Positions 1 through 9,747 of a stretch of 64,000 nucleotides of DNA are shown here, in pieces. This DNA is from Basidiobolus meristosporus CBS 931.73. Its lineage: Eukaryota; Basidiobolomycota; Basidiobolomycetes; Basidiobolales; Basidiobolaceae. A program made the position numbers and the translations under genes. Numbering within the stretch: position 1 is the first letter of the stretch; the number at the start of each line of letters is the position of its first letter. The notes beneath the pieces were generated by a model. It was given only the letters and a program-made list of their open reading frames with translations. It made no database searches and was not told where the DNA came from. The stretch covers positions 1 through 64,000 of the forward strand of contig MCFE01000455.1 in the NCBI GenBank assembly GCA_002104905.1. Reading direction: 5' to 3'.

Positions 1-812
1 GTCACCATCCCTACCATTTCCATAGCATATATGGTATCCCTATGTTGCACAGGTTTCAGAGTACTGATTCCTGATTGGTTGGATGGGCTGTACCTCTTAG
101 AACCTTCTGGCACCTATTTAGAACATTCTGAGGTCATTCTGGTATCATTGAGATTTTGATTCATATATGGAACCTTCTGGAACACCATGATTAGTAATCA
201 CTTAGCCAGTAAGAAAATACATAAGGGAGGCTATCCCTCCACAAAAAATCATCATCCCTTTTATCAATATACCAACTTGTTGATTAGTGTGATCACTGCT
301 ACCTGCTGCTACCTAAACTTCCAACCCCAGACAATAGGACACACCCAGGAAACCACACTGACAGCCAACTGACCTTGGAGGCACTACTTGTGAGGAATAC
401 TCAGAGTTTGAGTCTTTTATTATATTTGATTCTTTCCCAAGTTTGCTCTCATACAGGCAAAGATGCTTTGCTGCCTTTGTAACTATTGACCACAGCTGCA
501 TTCTTATCAAGTCCCTGCTGGTGGAGTTTACAGTTGTTTTGACTTTGGAAGCTTTAGTACATTGTCATCTCAACAGATGCTGAACCCAGCACATACTTTT
601 GTTAAGACGCCAACTAAGTTGGGGATTGTAGCTCAATAATTTTCCCTTGACAAGCTTGTGGCTTTATTCCCCATCACATTAGATTAGAGACAGAGCCCAA
701 GTATTCCTAGCAAGCTTTTGCCAGAGGTTATTGTACCCAGTGAACACCTCAGACACAAAACACTTGAGAAGTGTTGGATGTATCTCTCCCTTGGACTTAA
801 AACATCACCACA
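1..812 (+). mobile_element. HSE-LTR copy 1 (probable solo LTR, left end outside window)
   Basis: This stretch is homologous to 7817-8619 and, in inverted orientation, to 52087-53157. Its right end, ACATCACCACA at 802-812, matches the ACACCACCACA terminus of the copy at 7817-8619. It is followed directly by Copia reverse-transcriptase sequence, so the unit was inserted into a Copia element. Roughly 270 bases present at the outer end of the 52087-53157 copy lie beyond the window edge. A TATA-like ATAAGGGAGG sits at 221-230, downstream of heat-shock-element motifs. It carries no coding sequence. The LTR reading rests on the TG..CA-type ends and the promoter-like layout seen across the three copies. 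A non-autonomous DNA element is the alternative. Confidence 0.6.
100..182 (+). promoter_or_regulatory. Cluster of heat-shock-element motifs in HSE-LTR copy 1
   Basis: Inverted GAA/TTC units in the spacing of the heat-shock-factor site are visible: GAA-cc-TTC at 100-107, GAA-ca-TTC at 121-128, and a three-unit GAA-cc-TTC-tg-GAA at 170-182. The TATA-like sequence follows about 40 bases later, at 221-230. Equivalent motifs occur in the other two copies. Binding by Hsf1 is inference. Confidence 0.55.
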
Positions 813-2360
813 ACATGTATATGGACCAGCCTGATGGGTTTGTTGATCAAGATGACCCCCATTTGGTCTGCAAGCTTCAAAAGTCTCTATATGGACTTAA
901 AAAATCACCAAGAGCCTGGAATTGAAAAATAGATTCATATTTCAAATCTTTGAGTTTCAAAAGGAGTAATGCTGACTATAGTATATGTTGTAAAAATTTG
1001 TAAGTCCACTTAAAGTTTCACCTAACTTAGTCACTTAGATCATTACCTTCAATACTAGAGAATACTGACTAAATTCCTTGTTGGGATTTACTTGAAATAT
1101 TTCCACCAAAATACCAGGCTCCCAGAATATGAAAATTCTCAAAGTTGTCCAAGCAGCCCCAGACTTTGCACGCATGTTCTTGGGACCTTCCTTGGCCTAT
1201 TCTATGTGTTTGTAATGCCAAGACCATGTAAAAGTAGAAATACTACTTTTAAACTCAATAAACATTAAGTGAAAGCCACATAATCTACTTGTCCTCACCA
1301 TCACTTCCAATATCTCCAAGACTCCTACAAAAGTATATAGTATAAGCCAGATAGTGCAAATCCAGCTCTATTAGCTCTATATGGGGATGATATTAATATA
1401 GCTGCCAATAACCTAGAAACATTAGATGAGACCAAATCCAATCTATGTAAGGAGTTCAAGATGTCCAATCTAGGAGAACTCAGTTACTACTCATGGACAA
1501 GGTTCTCCATAGAGAGAGGTACCCAGTCTCTCACCCTAAGCCAATCCCATTATATTCAAGATATACTAAAGATGTACCAAATAGAAGACTATAAACTGGC
1601 AGCTACCCCAATGGAGACAAACTTTCACTTGGACAAAACTCAACCAAATAAGGAGCGCTAGGTGCCATCTGAAAGCTCTAAGTCTCCTTATCAGTCTATC
1701 ATTGGCTGTTTGAGGCATTTCATGCTTAGAGCATGCTCAGATATCTGATATTCATTGGGAGTTGTCCGCCAACATAATCAGATTTATGGATCTGATCATA
1801 TTGCAGCGGTTAAGCAGATCTTTAGATACCTAAAAGGAAATATTGATACCAACCTAAGATACACTTATAAGGATTCAAAACAGGATCTTGTGGGTTACTC
1901 TAATGCTGATTGGGGACAAAATTTGGAAGATAGAAGATCCACCAAGGCCCACCCCTTTCTTTACTACAAAGGAGCAATTTCATAGAATTCAAGAAAGCAA
2001 CTAACCAGGGCACTTTCTACTGCAGAGGCAGAGTACAAGGCAGCCTGTAATGCTACAAAAAAAGCAATGTGGTTAAGGAATATTTTTAAAGACTTAGGCA
2101 TATGTCAAAAAATGCCTATTACTTTATTTCAAGATAATAAAGGATGTATACAAGCAGGTAGAAATCCAACTTTTCATGCTAGAACTGAGCACACAGATAT
2201 TAAACATCATTTGATACATGAAGCTATAGAGAATAACATGGTTTACTTAGCCTACTGTCCTACAAATGAAATGATTGCAGACATGCTTACCAAGCCATTA
2301 GCTAGAGACAAGTTTCAATATCTTAGGTCAAATCTAGGACTAATTAGTATGGACATTTGG
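813..2360 (+). pseudogene. Copia element 1, reverse transcriptase/RNase H remnant
   Basis: The reading frame resumes Copia polyprotein at the RVT_2 region (MDQPDGFVDQD, then LVCKLQKSLYGLKKSPRAWN). After an LTR insertion at 986-1337 it continues through SNLGELSYY and YIQDILKMYQ to the Copia RNase H core (DLVGYSNADWGQ, YCPTNEMIADMLTKPLARDK). The usual final stop after MDI is read through as TGG here. Several in-frame stops and frameshifts (for example near 1661 and 1985) make it a pseudogene. The gag, protease and integrase parts lie beyond the left side or were displaced by the HSE-LTR. Its 3' LTR follows at 2372-2718. Confidence 0.85.
986..1332 (+). mobile_element. Solo Copia LTR with 5-bp target duplication GTATA
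   Basis: A 347-bp LTR starts TGTTGTAAAAATTTG and ends in a decayed ..CTCCTACAAAA. It matches the LTRs at 2372-2718, 27654-28002, 40717-41063, 59687-60033, 61112-61458 and 61715-62064. It sits inside the reverse transcriptase of Copia element 1 and is flanked by GTATA at 981-985 and 1333-1337, as expected for Copia integration followed by LTR-LTR recombination. Confidence 0.85.
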
Positions 2361-2371
2361 TTGAGTGGGAG

Positions 2372-2718
2372 TGTTGTAAAAGTTTGTAATTCCACCTAAA
2401 TATTGACCTACCTAGGTCACTTAGATCATTATCTTCAAGTAGTAGATAAAACTGACCAAAATTCTTGTTGGGATTCACTTAAAAAGTTTTATCAAAATAT
2501 CAGGTACACTGTATATGAGAATTCTCAAAGTTATCCAAACAGCCCTAAGCTTTGAACACATGTTCTTGAGACCTTTCTAGACCTATCCCATGTGTTTGTT
2601 ATGCCAAGATCATGTTAAAGTATAAAAATTAACTTTACATTTAATAAATCATTAAGTGAAACCACATATACTACTTGTTCTCCCAATCACTTTCAATATC
2701 TCCAAGACTGTTAAAACA
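2372..2718 (+). repeat. 3' LTR of Copia element 1
   Basis: It begins TGTTGTAAAAGTTTG directly after the purine-rich tract GAGTGGGAG, the presumed polypurine tract, and ends near CTCCAAGACTGTTAAAACA. It is the same 347-bp family as the solo LTR at 986-1332. Confidence 0.85.
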
Positions 2719-3118
2719 GCTTTGACTTAATGATATATTGAGTGTAAGAGTAGTATTCATACCTTGTATGATCTTGGCATAGCAGACATGTAGAAAAGAT
2801 TCAGGAAGGGCCCAAGAACATGTGTGCAAAGTTTGAGGCAGTTTAGACAACTTTGAGTATTTTCATGTTCTAGGTGCCAGGTATTTTGGTTGAAATATTC
2901 TATATAAATCCTGACAAAAGACACAGTCAGTATTCTCCAAGATATGTAGGTAATATTTAAGTTCACACATTTGGTGGGTATTTAGGTGCAATTAAAAGTA
3001 TTTACAACACTCCCACTCAGCTAAATATCCATATTTGCTAATCTTAATAGTGATCTACAATATTCAAATATGTCCCCAGCCAATGGTTTGGCAATTACCT
3101 TTGCAATCATAGATCTTT
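2719..3118 (-). pseudogene. Copia fragment: truncated LTR plus RNase H C-terminus, inverted
   Basis: The LTR part (2719-3009) lacks about 55 bases of its outer end. It abuts the LTR of Copia element 1 in the opposite orientation. Beyond CTCCCACTCAGCTAAAT, the minus strand encodes a short Copia C-terminus resembling EMIADIFTKPLARDKFEYL. It ends where the Tnp2-family terminus begins at about 3119. Confidence 0.8.
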
Positions 3119-5506
3119 TCCTATAAAAAAGATTTGGTCCTGCAGGTGGATCCAATCCAGATCAACCATCAAGATCCCATCAGGACACTACTGTAATAAC
3201 AACAACTTGGAATTAATGACCATCTACACAATCCTGTGACAGGATCATAACAGCATTTTGCCAATGTTACAGCCAAATAAAGTTGATACATATAACAGTA
3301 TTTTTACAGTGTTTTGGCAATGGTGGCATGGGATAGTTGCGGTCTTGGTGCATTTTACAACTATTTGAGTGGATCTAACTGGCCTGTACATCCAATTGCC
3401 TTATATGGCAAGATGTTTGACAGTGTTTTGAAGGCAACTTTGCAAGCCTCTGATGGCATTATCACTGCAGTATGGTGGCCTATAGCCAGCTCTGTATAAT
3501 GCTACCATATCAATATACTAAATGGTATTTCCTTTTTCTACCCCCCTGGCAAAATACATATATTCCTCTGTAAAATCACCCCTCTTTATTTGCTTACCCA
3601 CTACCACCTTGGGTAATCTACATATAAGACTTGTTCTGTTGGATAGTGCCACATTGAGCCATGAGTGCCAAATGATGCCATAGTGTGCCAGAAAGGCCAA
3701 GTGAGCCTACACTTGGCCACAGAGTGTGCAGCACAGCTCTGCATCTTCATGCATAGCAGCCCCTGTATTTCACTCATTGTGATGGAGAAAATCCATTTTT
3801 TGACCTTTTTTTGTAGGTTAATGTTGTAAACGATGTGTAAGTGCACAAAAGGATTGAAGATATGCATCTGGTACTCAATACCCTTGGCACTCTGAATCTA
3901 GCTTCTGTGGCTTGTAACATGTCACAAAAATGCATGGCACTATCTTGGTCCACTGGTACTATCTGGCACTAAAAGTGCTTTGTATTGATCTTACTTTAGG
4001 GCTAATATTTAAATATAGTGCCAGATAGTACCAGTGGACCAAGATAGTGCCATGCATTTTTGTGACATGTTACAAGCCACAGGAGCTAGATTCAGAGTGC
4101 CAAGGGTATTGAGTACCAGATGTATATCTTCAATCCTTTTGTGCACTTACACATCCTTTACAACATTGACCTAAAAAAAAAGGTCAAGAAATGGATTTTC
4201 TCCATCACAATGAGTGAAACACAGGGGCTGCTTTGCATGAAGATGCAGATCTATGTTTCACACTCTGTGGCCAAGTATAGGCTCACTTGGTCTTTCTGGC
4301 ACACTATGGCATCATTTGGCACTCATGGCTCAATGTGGCACTATCCAACAGAACAGGTCTATAGTCTGAATCCAAAATCCAATGGCCTCCTGCTTATTAA
4401 TCTCAACAAACACGCACACCTGCTGCAATTGACATACTTCTATCACCTCAACTTTAGGGCTTTTTAGTGGATGCTTACAAAGTTGCCATATACCTTGTAT
4501 TGATGGCAACATAAGAATCTTGCAAACATGTGCTTGGTTGCTACCACTCCTGCCATGAATACCTCCTGGATATCCACAATGAGCTTTTTGGTATTAAGCC
4601 AATATATTCCTTCTCCCTGCTGGATTCTTGTCAACCTTATAGTTGCGCTCTGGCTTTTGGATGGTTAGCTTCTTAATGCAATAGGAAAAGGTGTCTCCAT
4701 GTGCACATTGGTTCTCAGTGTTTTTCATCTCTTCCTGGCTATTTTCTATGTGCCAACTCATCATATCCATGACAGACTTGAAGGTAATATTCTTGATGAG
4801 ATTGGGATATGGTAGTTCCTGTGGCTTGACTTGTCTTCCAATATCTCCACACATCTGCTCCATAAGAAACTCCCAAAAGGTGAAGCCAGGCCAATATTCC
4901 CAGCACACCAAGCCAGATGGAGTAGCAAAGGGATACAGTGGCAGTAGAGATCTACGCATTCAGCTTTATATTTGCAGTGTAGCCACTCAAATCCTTTCAA
5001 AAACTGTTTGCACAATAGCTGTTGATCTGTTGAGTTAGCATTGGTGATTTGTTACTGGATAAATATTCCTACAATGTCAATATATGACTCCCAATGCTTC
5101 CAATGTACTCCTGGTAGAAATGGCTTCAGAAGACCACTTGAATAAATACAAATCCAGCTCATCCAGTCCTTGCACTTGTATTGTCACATATGCATATGAA
5201 TGATGATTGGAACCTATGGGAAATACTTAGGGAAGCAGATACTCTACAATATTGTGTCAATTCTTTAAAATTTCCCTGTCATCCCATAGAGCTGATTCAG
5301 CTTGAAATGCCCCATGTACATGTTGGTCATCAGTATAGGGATATTTTTGAAAAGCAAATGCATTGGTCCCAGAGGAAAGCCTTTGCCCTTACAGATACCT
5401 TCTATCTTAAGTATCTCTGGTTTCAGATTAGTTCTGCATTCTGGCCAACAGTTTATAGCTTGCCACTTTGCTACAGTTACATGTTGACATCTGTATGTTC
5501 TCTAAA
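3119..5506 (-). pseudogene. E-family (Tnp2/CACTA-like) terminal fragment with transposase C-terminus
   Basis: 3119-3626 matches the left end of the full E element (15537-16050), starting TCCTATAAAAAAGATTTGG. After the FB insertion, 4361-5506 carries the C-terminal part of a Transposase_21/Tnp2-like protein on the minus strand. Visible blocks are GFTFWEFLMEQMCGDIGRQV, PYPNLIKNITFKSVMDMMSW and HGDTFSYCIKKL, matching the family pattern 'Y/F-W-F-P-M-E-R ... NL'. The frame is interrupted several times. The right side stops abruptly at Gypsy sequence. Unlike the full E copy, the KKL...KPER part here lacks a roughly 150-base intervening segment. Confidence 0.75.
3627..4360. mobile_element. Fold-back (FB) palindromic transposon, 345/44/345
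   Basis: The left arm 3627-3971 and right arm 4016-4360 are near-perfect inverted copies separated by a 44-base loop. The ends read AGACTTGTTCTGTTGGATAG and its complement, the same as Harbinger termini in this window. A 3-bp duplication ATA flanks it (3624-3626, 4361-4363). No transposase is encoded, so it was presumably mobilised by the Harbinger transposase. The interior repeats TGGCACT/AGTGCCA motifs. Each arm contains an open frame of about 80 codons, but this is most simply a by-product of the arms being copies. Confidence 0.85.
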
Positions 5507-6536
5507 GGGCTTCTATCAACTGTCAATATAGGTGGGCAATTGGTGTTCTGAAAGTCAAGAGGTCTTAGAACTGGTGGGGTTACTATGGCCTCCTTTAGTA
5601 GTTGCATTGCATCTTCTTGTCCTTCACCCCATATAGATGGGGCATACTTTCTTTGTAGTTGGTGATTTGGTTCTGCAATTTCAGAAAATCTTGGTATTCA
5701 GATCCTAAAGAGCCCACAAGCTGTCACAAAGCCACAAGCTTGAGTTAGGTTTGTGGGAGTGGGCCAGTTCATATCTTTTGTGTCTTAGAGTCTACAGGTG
5801 AGCAACTATAAGTGTTGCATCTTTGTCCAACAATAGGTATATCTGATGCATCAAAGCTACTCTTCTCACCACTGATGGTGAGTCCTGCTTCTTCAATGGC
5901 TCCTAATATAGTATCATTTTCCAAGATGTGCCCATAGACAAACTCTCCAACTCAAGGCATAACATCAATGTTGTCCTGGAACCTTGGTTCTTTGATGACT
6001 AGGTCATCTACAAAGACAGCATATTTCCAGGTATAAGCTGGTACAGCATATTCACCATGTATATCTAGAGCTGCACTATGGAGTTTGTAGCCCTTTGGCT
6101 GAGTCTTGTCATCCTTAACAGTCCAAATGGTGTCTGAGTGTAAACACATCTCCTAATATCTCTTCCAGGGGGATCTGGTCATATCCTGAGTAGAGATTTT
6201 ATATTGAGAAGATGGTGTAGCCACTGAAGCTCTCAGTAAAGTCATTAACAGATGGAGGTATTGCAGCATCTCTGATAGTGACAGCATTTGCAGGTTGCAG
6301 GTCTTGAATGATCAGAGCTTTCCATTCTTCTTTTTGGTCACAAATCATCTGTTAGCATAAGGTCCATGCCAAGGCTCTAGGGTACCAGTATCAAACTTCT
6401 TTTTGAGTAGATCATGCACATCAGCATGGAGTCCTTTGGGCAGTGGGTAAGGCTTGAATAACCAGGGTGTGTGTAGCACTGTAATGATCTTTATAGGTTT
6501 TCCAACCAATGACTTTACAAGCCCCATCTCCTTGTC
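5507..6536 (-). pseudogene. Ty3/Gypsy element 1, reverse transcriptase fragment
   Basis: Minus-strand translation gives degraded Gypsy reverse transcriptase in several frames: PWLFKPYPLPKGLHADVHDL, FVTKKKNGK, AVFVDDLVIKEPRFQDNIDV and ..RPLDFQNTNCPPILTVDRSP. The FVDDL block is the polymerase active-site region, with the expected Y/F-x-D-D pattern. Many stops are present. The upstream part of the same element (gag and protease) lies at 12847-14563; Harbinger D separates them. The left edge joins E-family sequence at about 5507. Confidence 0.8.
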
Positions 6537-6720
6537 ATCAGACTTGTTCCTTTGGATAGTGCTACATAGTGTCAGCCTGATTATAGTGCCAGATTGATCT
6601 AGCACTCTATGGCACTGTCTGGTGCTAAAGTTCCTCCCATAATGCCAGTGGTAGGATACAGTTACTGGTAATTTTACTTGATCTTATTTATGTTGCTTGG
6701 AATAGTGCTTTCTTTGCTTT

Positions 6721-7065
6721 ATTTACTCTTCATAATGCTCTAAACACATTTCTCTCAGTGGATATCTTTTTGTATGAGTATACTGTACATTAACAAGTGT
6801 CATAGCTATTTTATCTATTCTGCTGTTTTCTCCCATATATGACTTTCCTCTATGTTTACCTGTTGATATGTTGAATATCTTCTTATATTCAGATTTAAGC
6901 ACTTCCCTCACTCTGAAATGATTAATTATCACATTGTTGAGCTTCTGCTTCATGCTAAGCACACCATTCCTTGGCTTCCTATAGCTGTAATACATCCTAA
7001 TCTCTGACAATCCTCTCCTATATAAGCTAGGCCTGCCATACATTTCTCCCCTCTACTGAATTCAG
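6721..7065 (-). pseudogene. Harbinger D transposase, C-terminal remnant
   Basis: The minus strand encodes degraded versions of AYRKPRNGVLS, NHFRVR and KYRGKSY, which belong to the last third of the DDE_Tnp_4 (HARBI1-like) transposase seen complete at 56216-57100. The N-terminal two thirds, including the first catalytic aspartate region, are deleted. The C-terminal LREMCLEHYEE is retained. Confidence 0.8.
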
Positions 7066-7816
7066 GATGCACTATTATATAAGTATCCAAATCCATCAGT
7101 ATGGTCCCTTTACCAAGTCTCAACACATCTTTACAACACCCCAGACAAAACCTATCCCCAGCTCACTAGCATGGTCTAGACAAGCAAAGTTGATGTCAGA
7201 TACACATGAGCTCTTACCAAATGATTTTAGTATGGTCCAAGTGTCTATAATGAGCCTTTATACTGATATTTGGGCACAACTCATTAGTCAGGCTGAGCTG
7301 GATACCTCAGAGAGCTGACAGAGATGGATGAGTTTGAATAGAAAACTGTAGCATAAACTCAACATCAAAATGCCAGCAGATGTATGTAAGACAATGTATA
7401 ACAGGACAAGTATTGAAACTAAGAATGAGCTGAGTGTAAGGTAATTTGATGAGGAAGCTGTGTGGGAACAACTTTGCATGCAGCTTGAACAGTATAGGCC
7501 AGATGCATCTATTTGTGCCTCCACTTTGGACCAAAGAGATTATGAATGAGTTTTGCATCCAACAACTAATGTACTACATGATATATTAGTAGAGCTAAGT
7601 GGCTTCCAAGAGCAATATACACAGGACTCATCCAAGCAGCAATTCCAAAGTATCAGACAGAGGGCAAGTGAATACCTTGAGGAGTCAGAAAGTTAGATTC
7701 AATATGAAGAATACAGACTGTAAGCAACAGCATCCAGATTGCGCCAGCATGCCTTGCTGAATTCCTTACCATCTCTTGCAACTCCAGCATGCTGGCACAC
7801 ATCAGTCAAACTATGC

Positions 7817-8619
7817 CGTGGTAGGGTAAACATACCTCCCACAAACAAGTTTATTCATATAGCCATTATGATATACACATCCATATTTTATCTTATTGGT
7901 ATCATCCCATTCTTCTTTGGTCCATATTATCAGTATTATCTCCATATGATGTTTACCCTGATTATTTATTAGCATTGGTTATACCCAATATTATTCAGCT
8001 TTGTGATTAGTATATGTATCTACATAAGGCAAGTACCTGTGTCAGTACCTGTAACACATGACCTAGGTCTGTGTTACCATCCCTACCATTTCAATACATA
8101 TATGGTATTTCTATTTTGCACAGGTTTTAGAATACTGATCCCTGATTGGTTGGATGTGCTCTGCCTTTTAGAACCTTCCAGGACATTCTTGGCATATTTT
8201 TAGCTCATAGTGATGTCATCAAGAATTCCATTGATGCCTAGAATCTTCTAGAACCTTGTCATTAGTAATCACTTGGCAATCAGGAAAAGTATTTAAGGTA
8301 AAGCAATCCCTCATCAATAAACAATCCCTTCTATCAGTAACACTTCTCCCTTATTGATTAGCAGTTGATCACAGCACCGGCCTTCAACAGTACATCTCAG
8401 ATCTGCCATCAAGGAGCTTTTCAGGGTAGTGCACAAGACACACAGAGGCCTTTGGAGACACTTGGAGCACCTAAAAAGCTAGAGAAGCAGGAGATTTTAC
8501 CATAGTGACATATTCACAAAGACACCAGCAGTTTAGACACAGAGGTTATTGCACCCATCAGACACCTGACACCCCTTGAGTTGTGTAGCTTCTCCCAAGA
8601 GTACCTCTACACCACCACA
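7817..8619 (+). mobile_element. HSE-LTR copy 2 with 4-bp target duplication ATGC
   Basis: An 803-bp unit starts CGTGGTAGGGT (T decayed to C) and ends ACACCACCACA. It is flanked by ATGC at 7813-7816 and 8620-8623. It lies inside ORF1 of Harbinger D. It matches copy 3 over the block with TATATGGTAT, CTGATTGGTTGGATGTGCT and the GAA/TTC arrays. A TATA-like GTATTTAAGG occurs near 8289. There is no coding capacity. Confidence 0.7.
8171..8256 (+). promoter_or_regulatory. Heat-shock-element motifs in HSE-LTR copy 2
   Basis: Two arrays are visible. GAA-cc-TTC-ca-GgA-ca-TTC spans 8171-8188. GAA-tc-TTC-ta-GAA followed by ccTTg spans 8241-8256, giving three perfect units plus a degenerate fourth. The TATA-like box is about 35 bases downstream. 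Position and order match copy 1. Confidence 0.55.
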
Positions 8620-9747
8620 ATGCTTCTTCACAAGAGTGCCGCATTGAGTCAGTGCTCACCCATCAGAGCAACACTATCAATACTTGCAGAGCTACTCATT
8701 TAGACACAAGTCCATTGAAGCAGTCTGAGTTGTGTCAATGTGTTGCATCATGTCAAACTCAGCCAAGGGCCATGCCAGCACATTGCATTGCACCTGCATG
8801 TGCTGTTACACTTACCATCAGCATGTTACTTCTGGTGAACCAACTGATGATGAACCACAAGAATTGCCTCCACCACCCAAGCCTTTGGGAAGTAAAAGAG
8901 TGTGTCAGCACATTGCACTACAGGCAGGTTCAGTAGCATCATCTGGAGCAATTCAGTGAGGCCAAGCTGTAGCATAGTACTTATCAACTAGGAGGCAAAA
9001 CACTAGACTTGTTCCATCGTACCGTGCCAGGGCGTGCGGCGCGATCCGCGGTTGCAAAGAACGATTGGGCGCGATATTATAGCTACCAGAAGGCAGGATT
9101 GTTCTTGGACGATTTCGCACTATGCGGGACGATCTCGCACACTATGGCACAATCTGACACGATGAGGTTGGCGCGGATGATTGCGCCAGCTCGTAATGCT
9201 TACATCACGTGCGCGATCGGATACCGCTATAATGGCAGGTAAAATCCGGTATTTGGATATGTTTCTTTAATGTAAATGGAAATAAATGTGTATCACACTA
9301 TAAACTACACTGATACCTACCATTTTGGTTACCCTCCCTCCAATTGGACGGTATCTCAGTGGTTAATTGGTCCAAAAGTATCCTGAAGCTGGCAGCCCCC
9401 AATTGGCTCATTGACTACTGAAAAAGCTACCTGATTTGCCATCAAATATCCCATTTTGCCCATTGAGCAAGTAAATCCCTGATCCTAGTGATTGGGCAAG
9501 GTGTCATAGCTAGCACGCAAGCAATGGTGTAGGTGCAAAACAGATCCAATAGCTGCACTGGTATTACAGATGACGTATATATATGCAGGGTGTTTATTTA
9601 TAGGGGTTCTGTCTCAAATGTGAGATGTCCTTGATATTACTTATATCAAAAATTTGATGATCACTGATTTGCGATGGCTCGATTCGGATCGCAAAAAAAA
9701 AGGGTTGTTGGGATCATTACAAATGTGAGCAATTCAAAGCAATTGCA

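Larger units (their letters stand above)
7097..9001 (+). pseudogene. Harbinger D ORF1, disrupted
   Basis: It is homologous to the 410-residue ORF1 of element C. After FEFLPNDFSM-like and DIWAQLISQAELDTSES stretches, codon 73 is TGA (7316-7318). Further stops and frameshifts follow. The HSE-LTR interrupts it at 7817-8619. It ends at the insertion site of element C in the RRQNT region. The codon equivalent to Arg124 of element C reads CAA. It is non-functional. Confidence 0.8.

Noticed and set aside
3627-4467. Two similar 80-115 codon frames, one in each FB arm, reading outward (..VKKWIFSITMSE..)
   Set aside because: The arms are inverted copies, so any frame in one appears in the other. The frame runs through the terminal repeat and is not kept with synonymous changes in other members.
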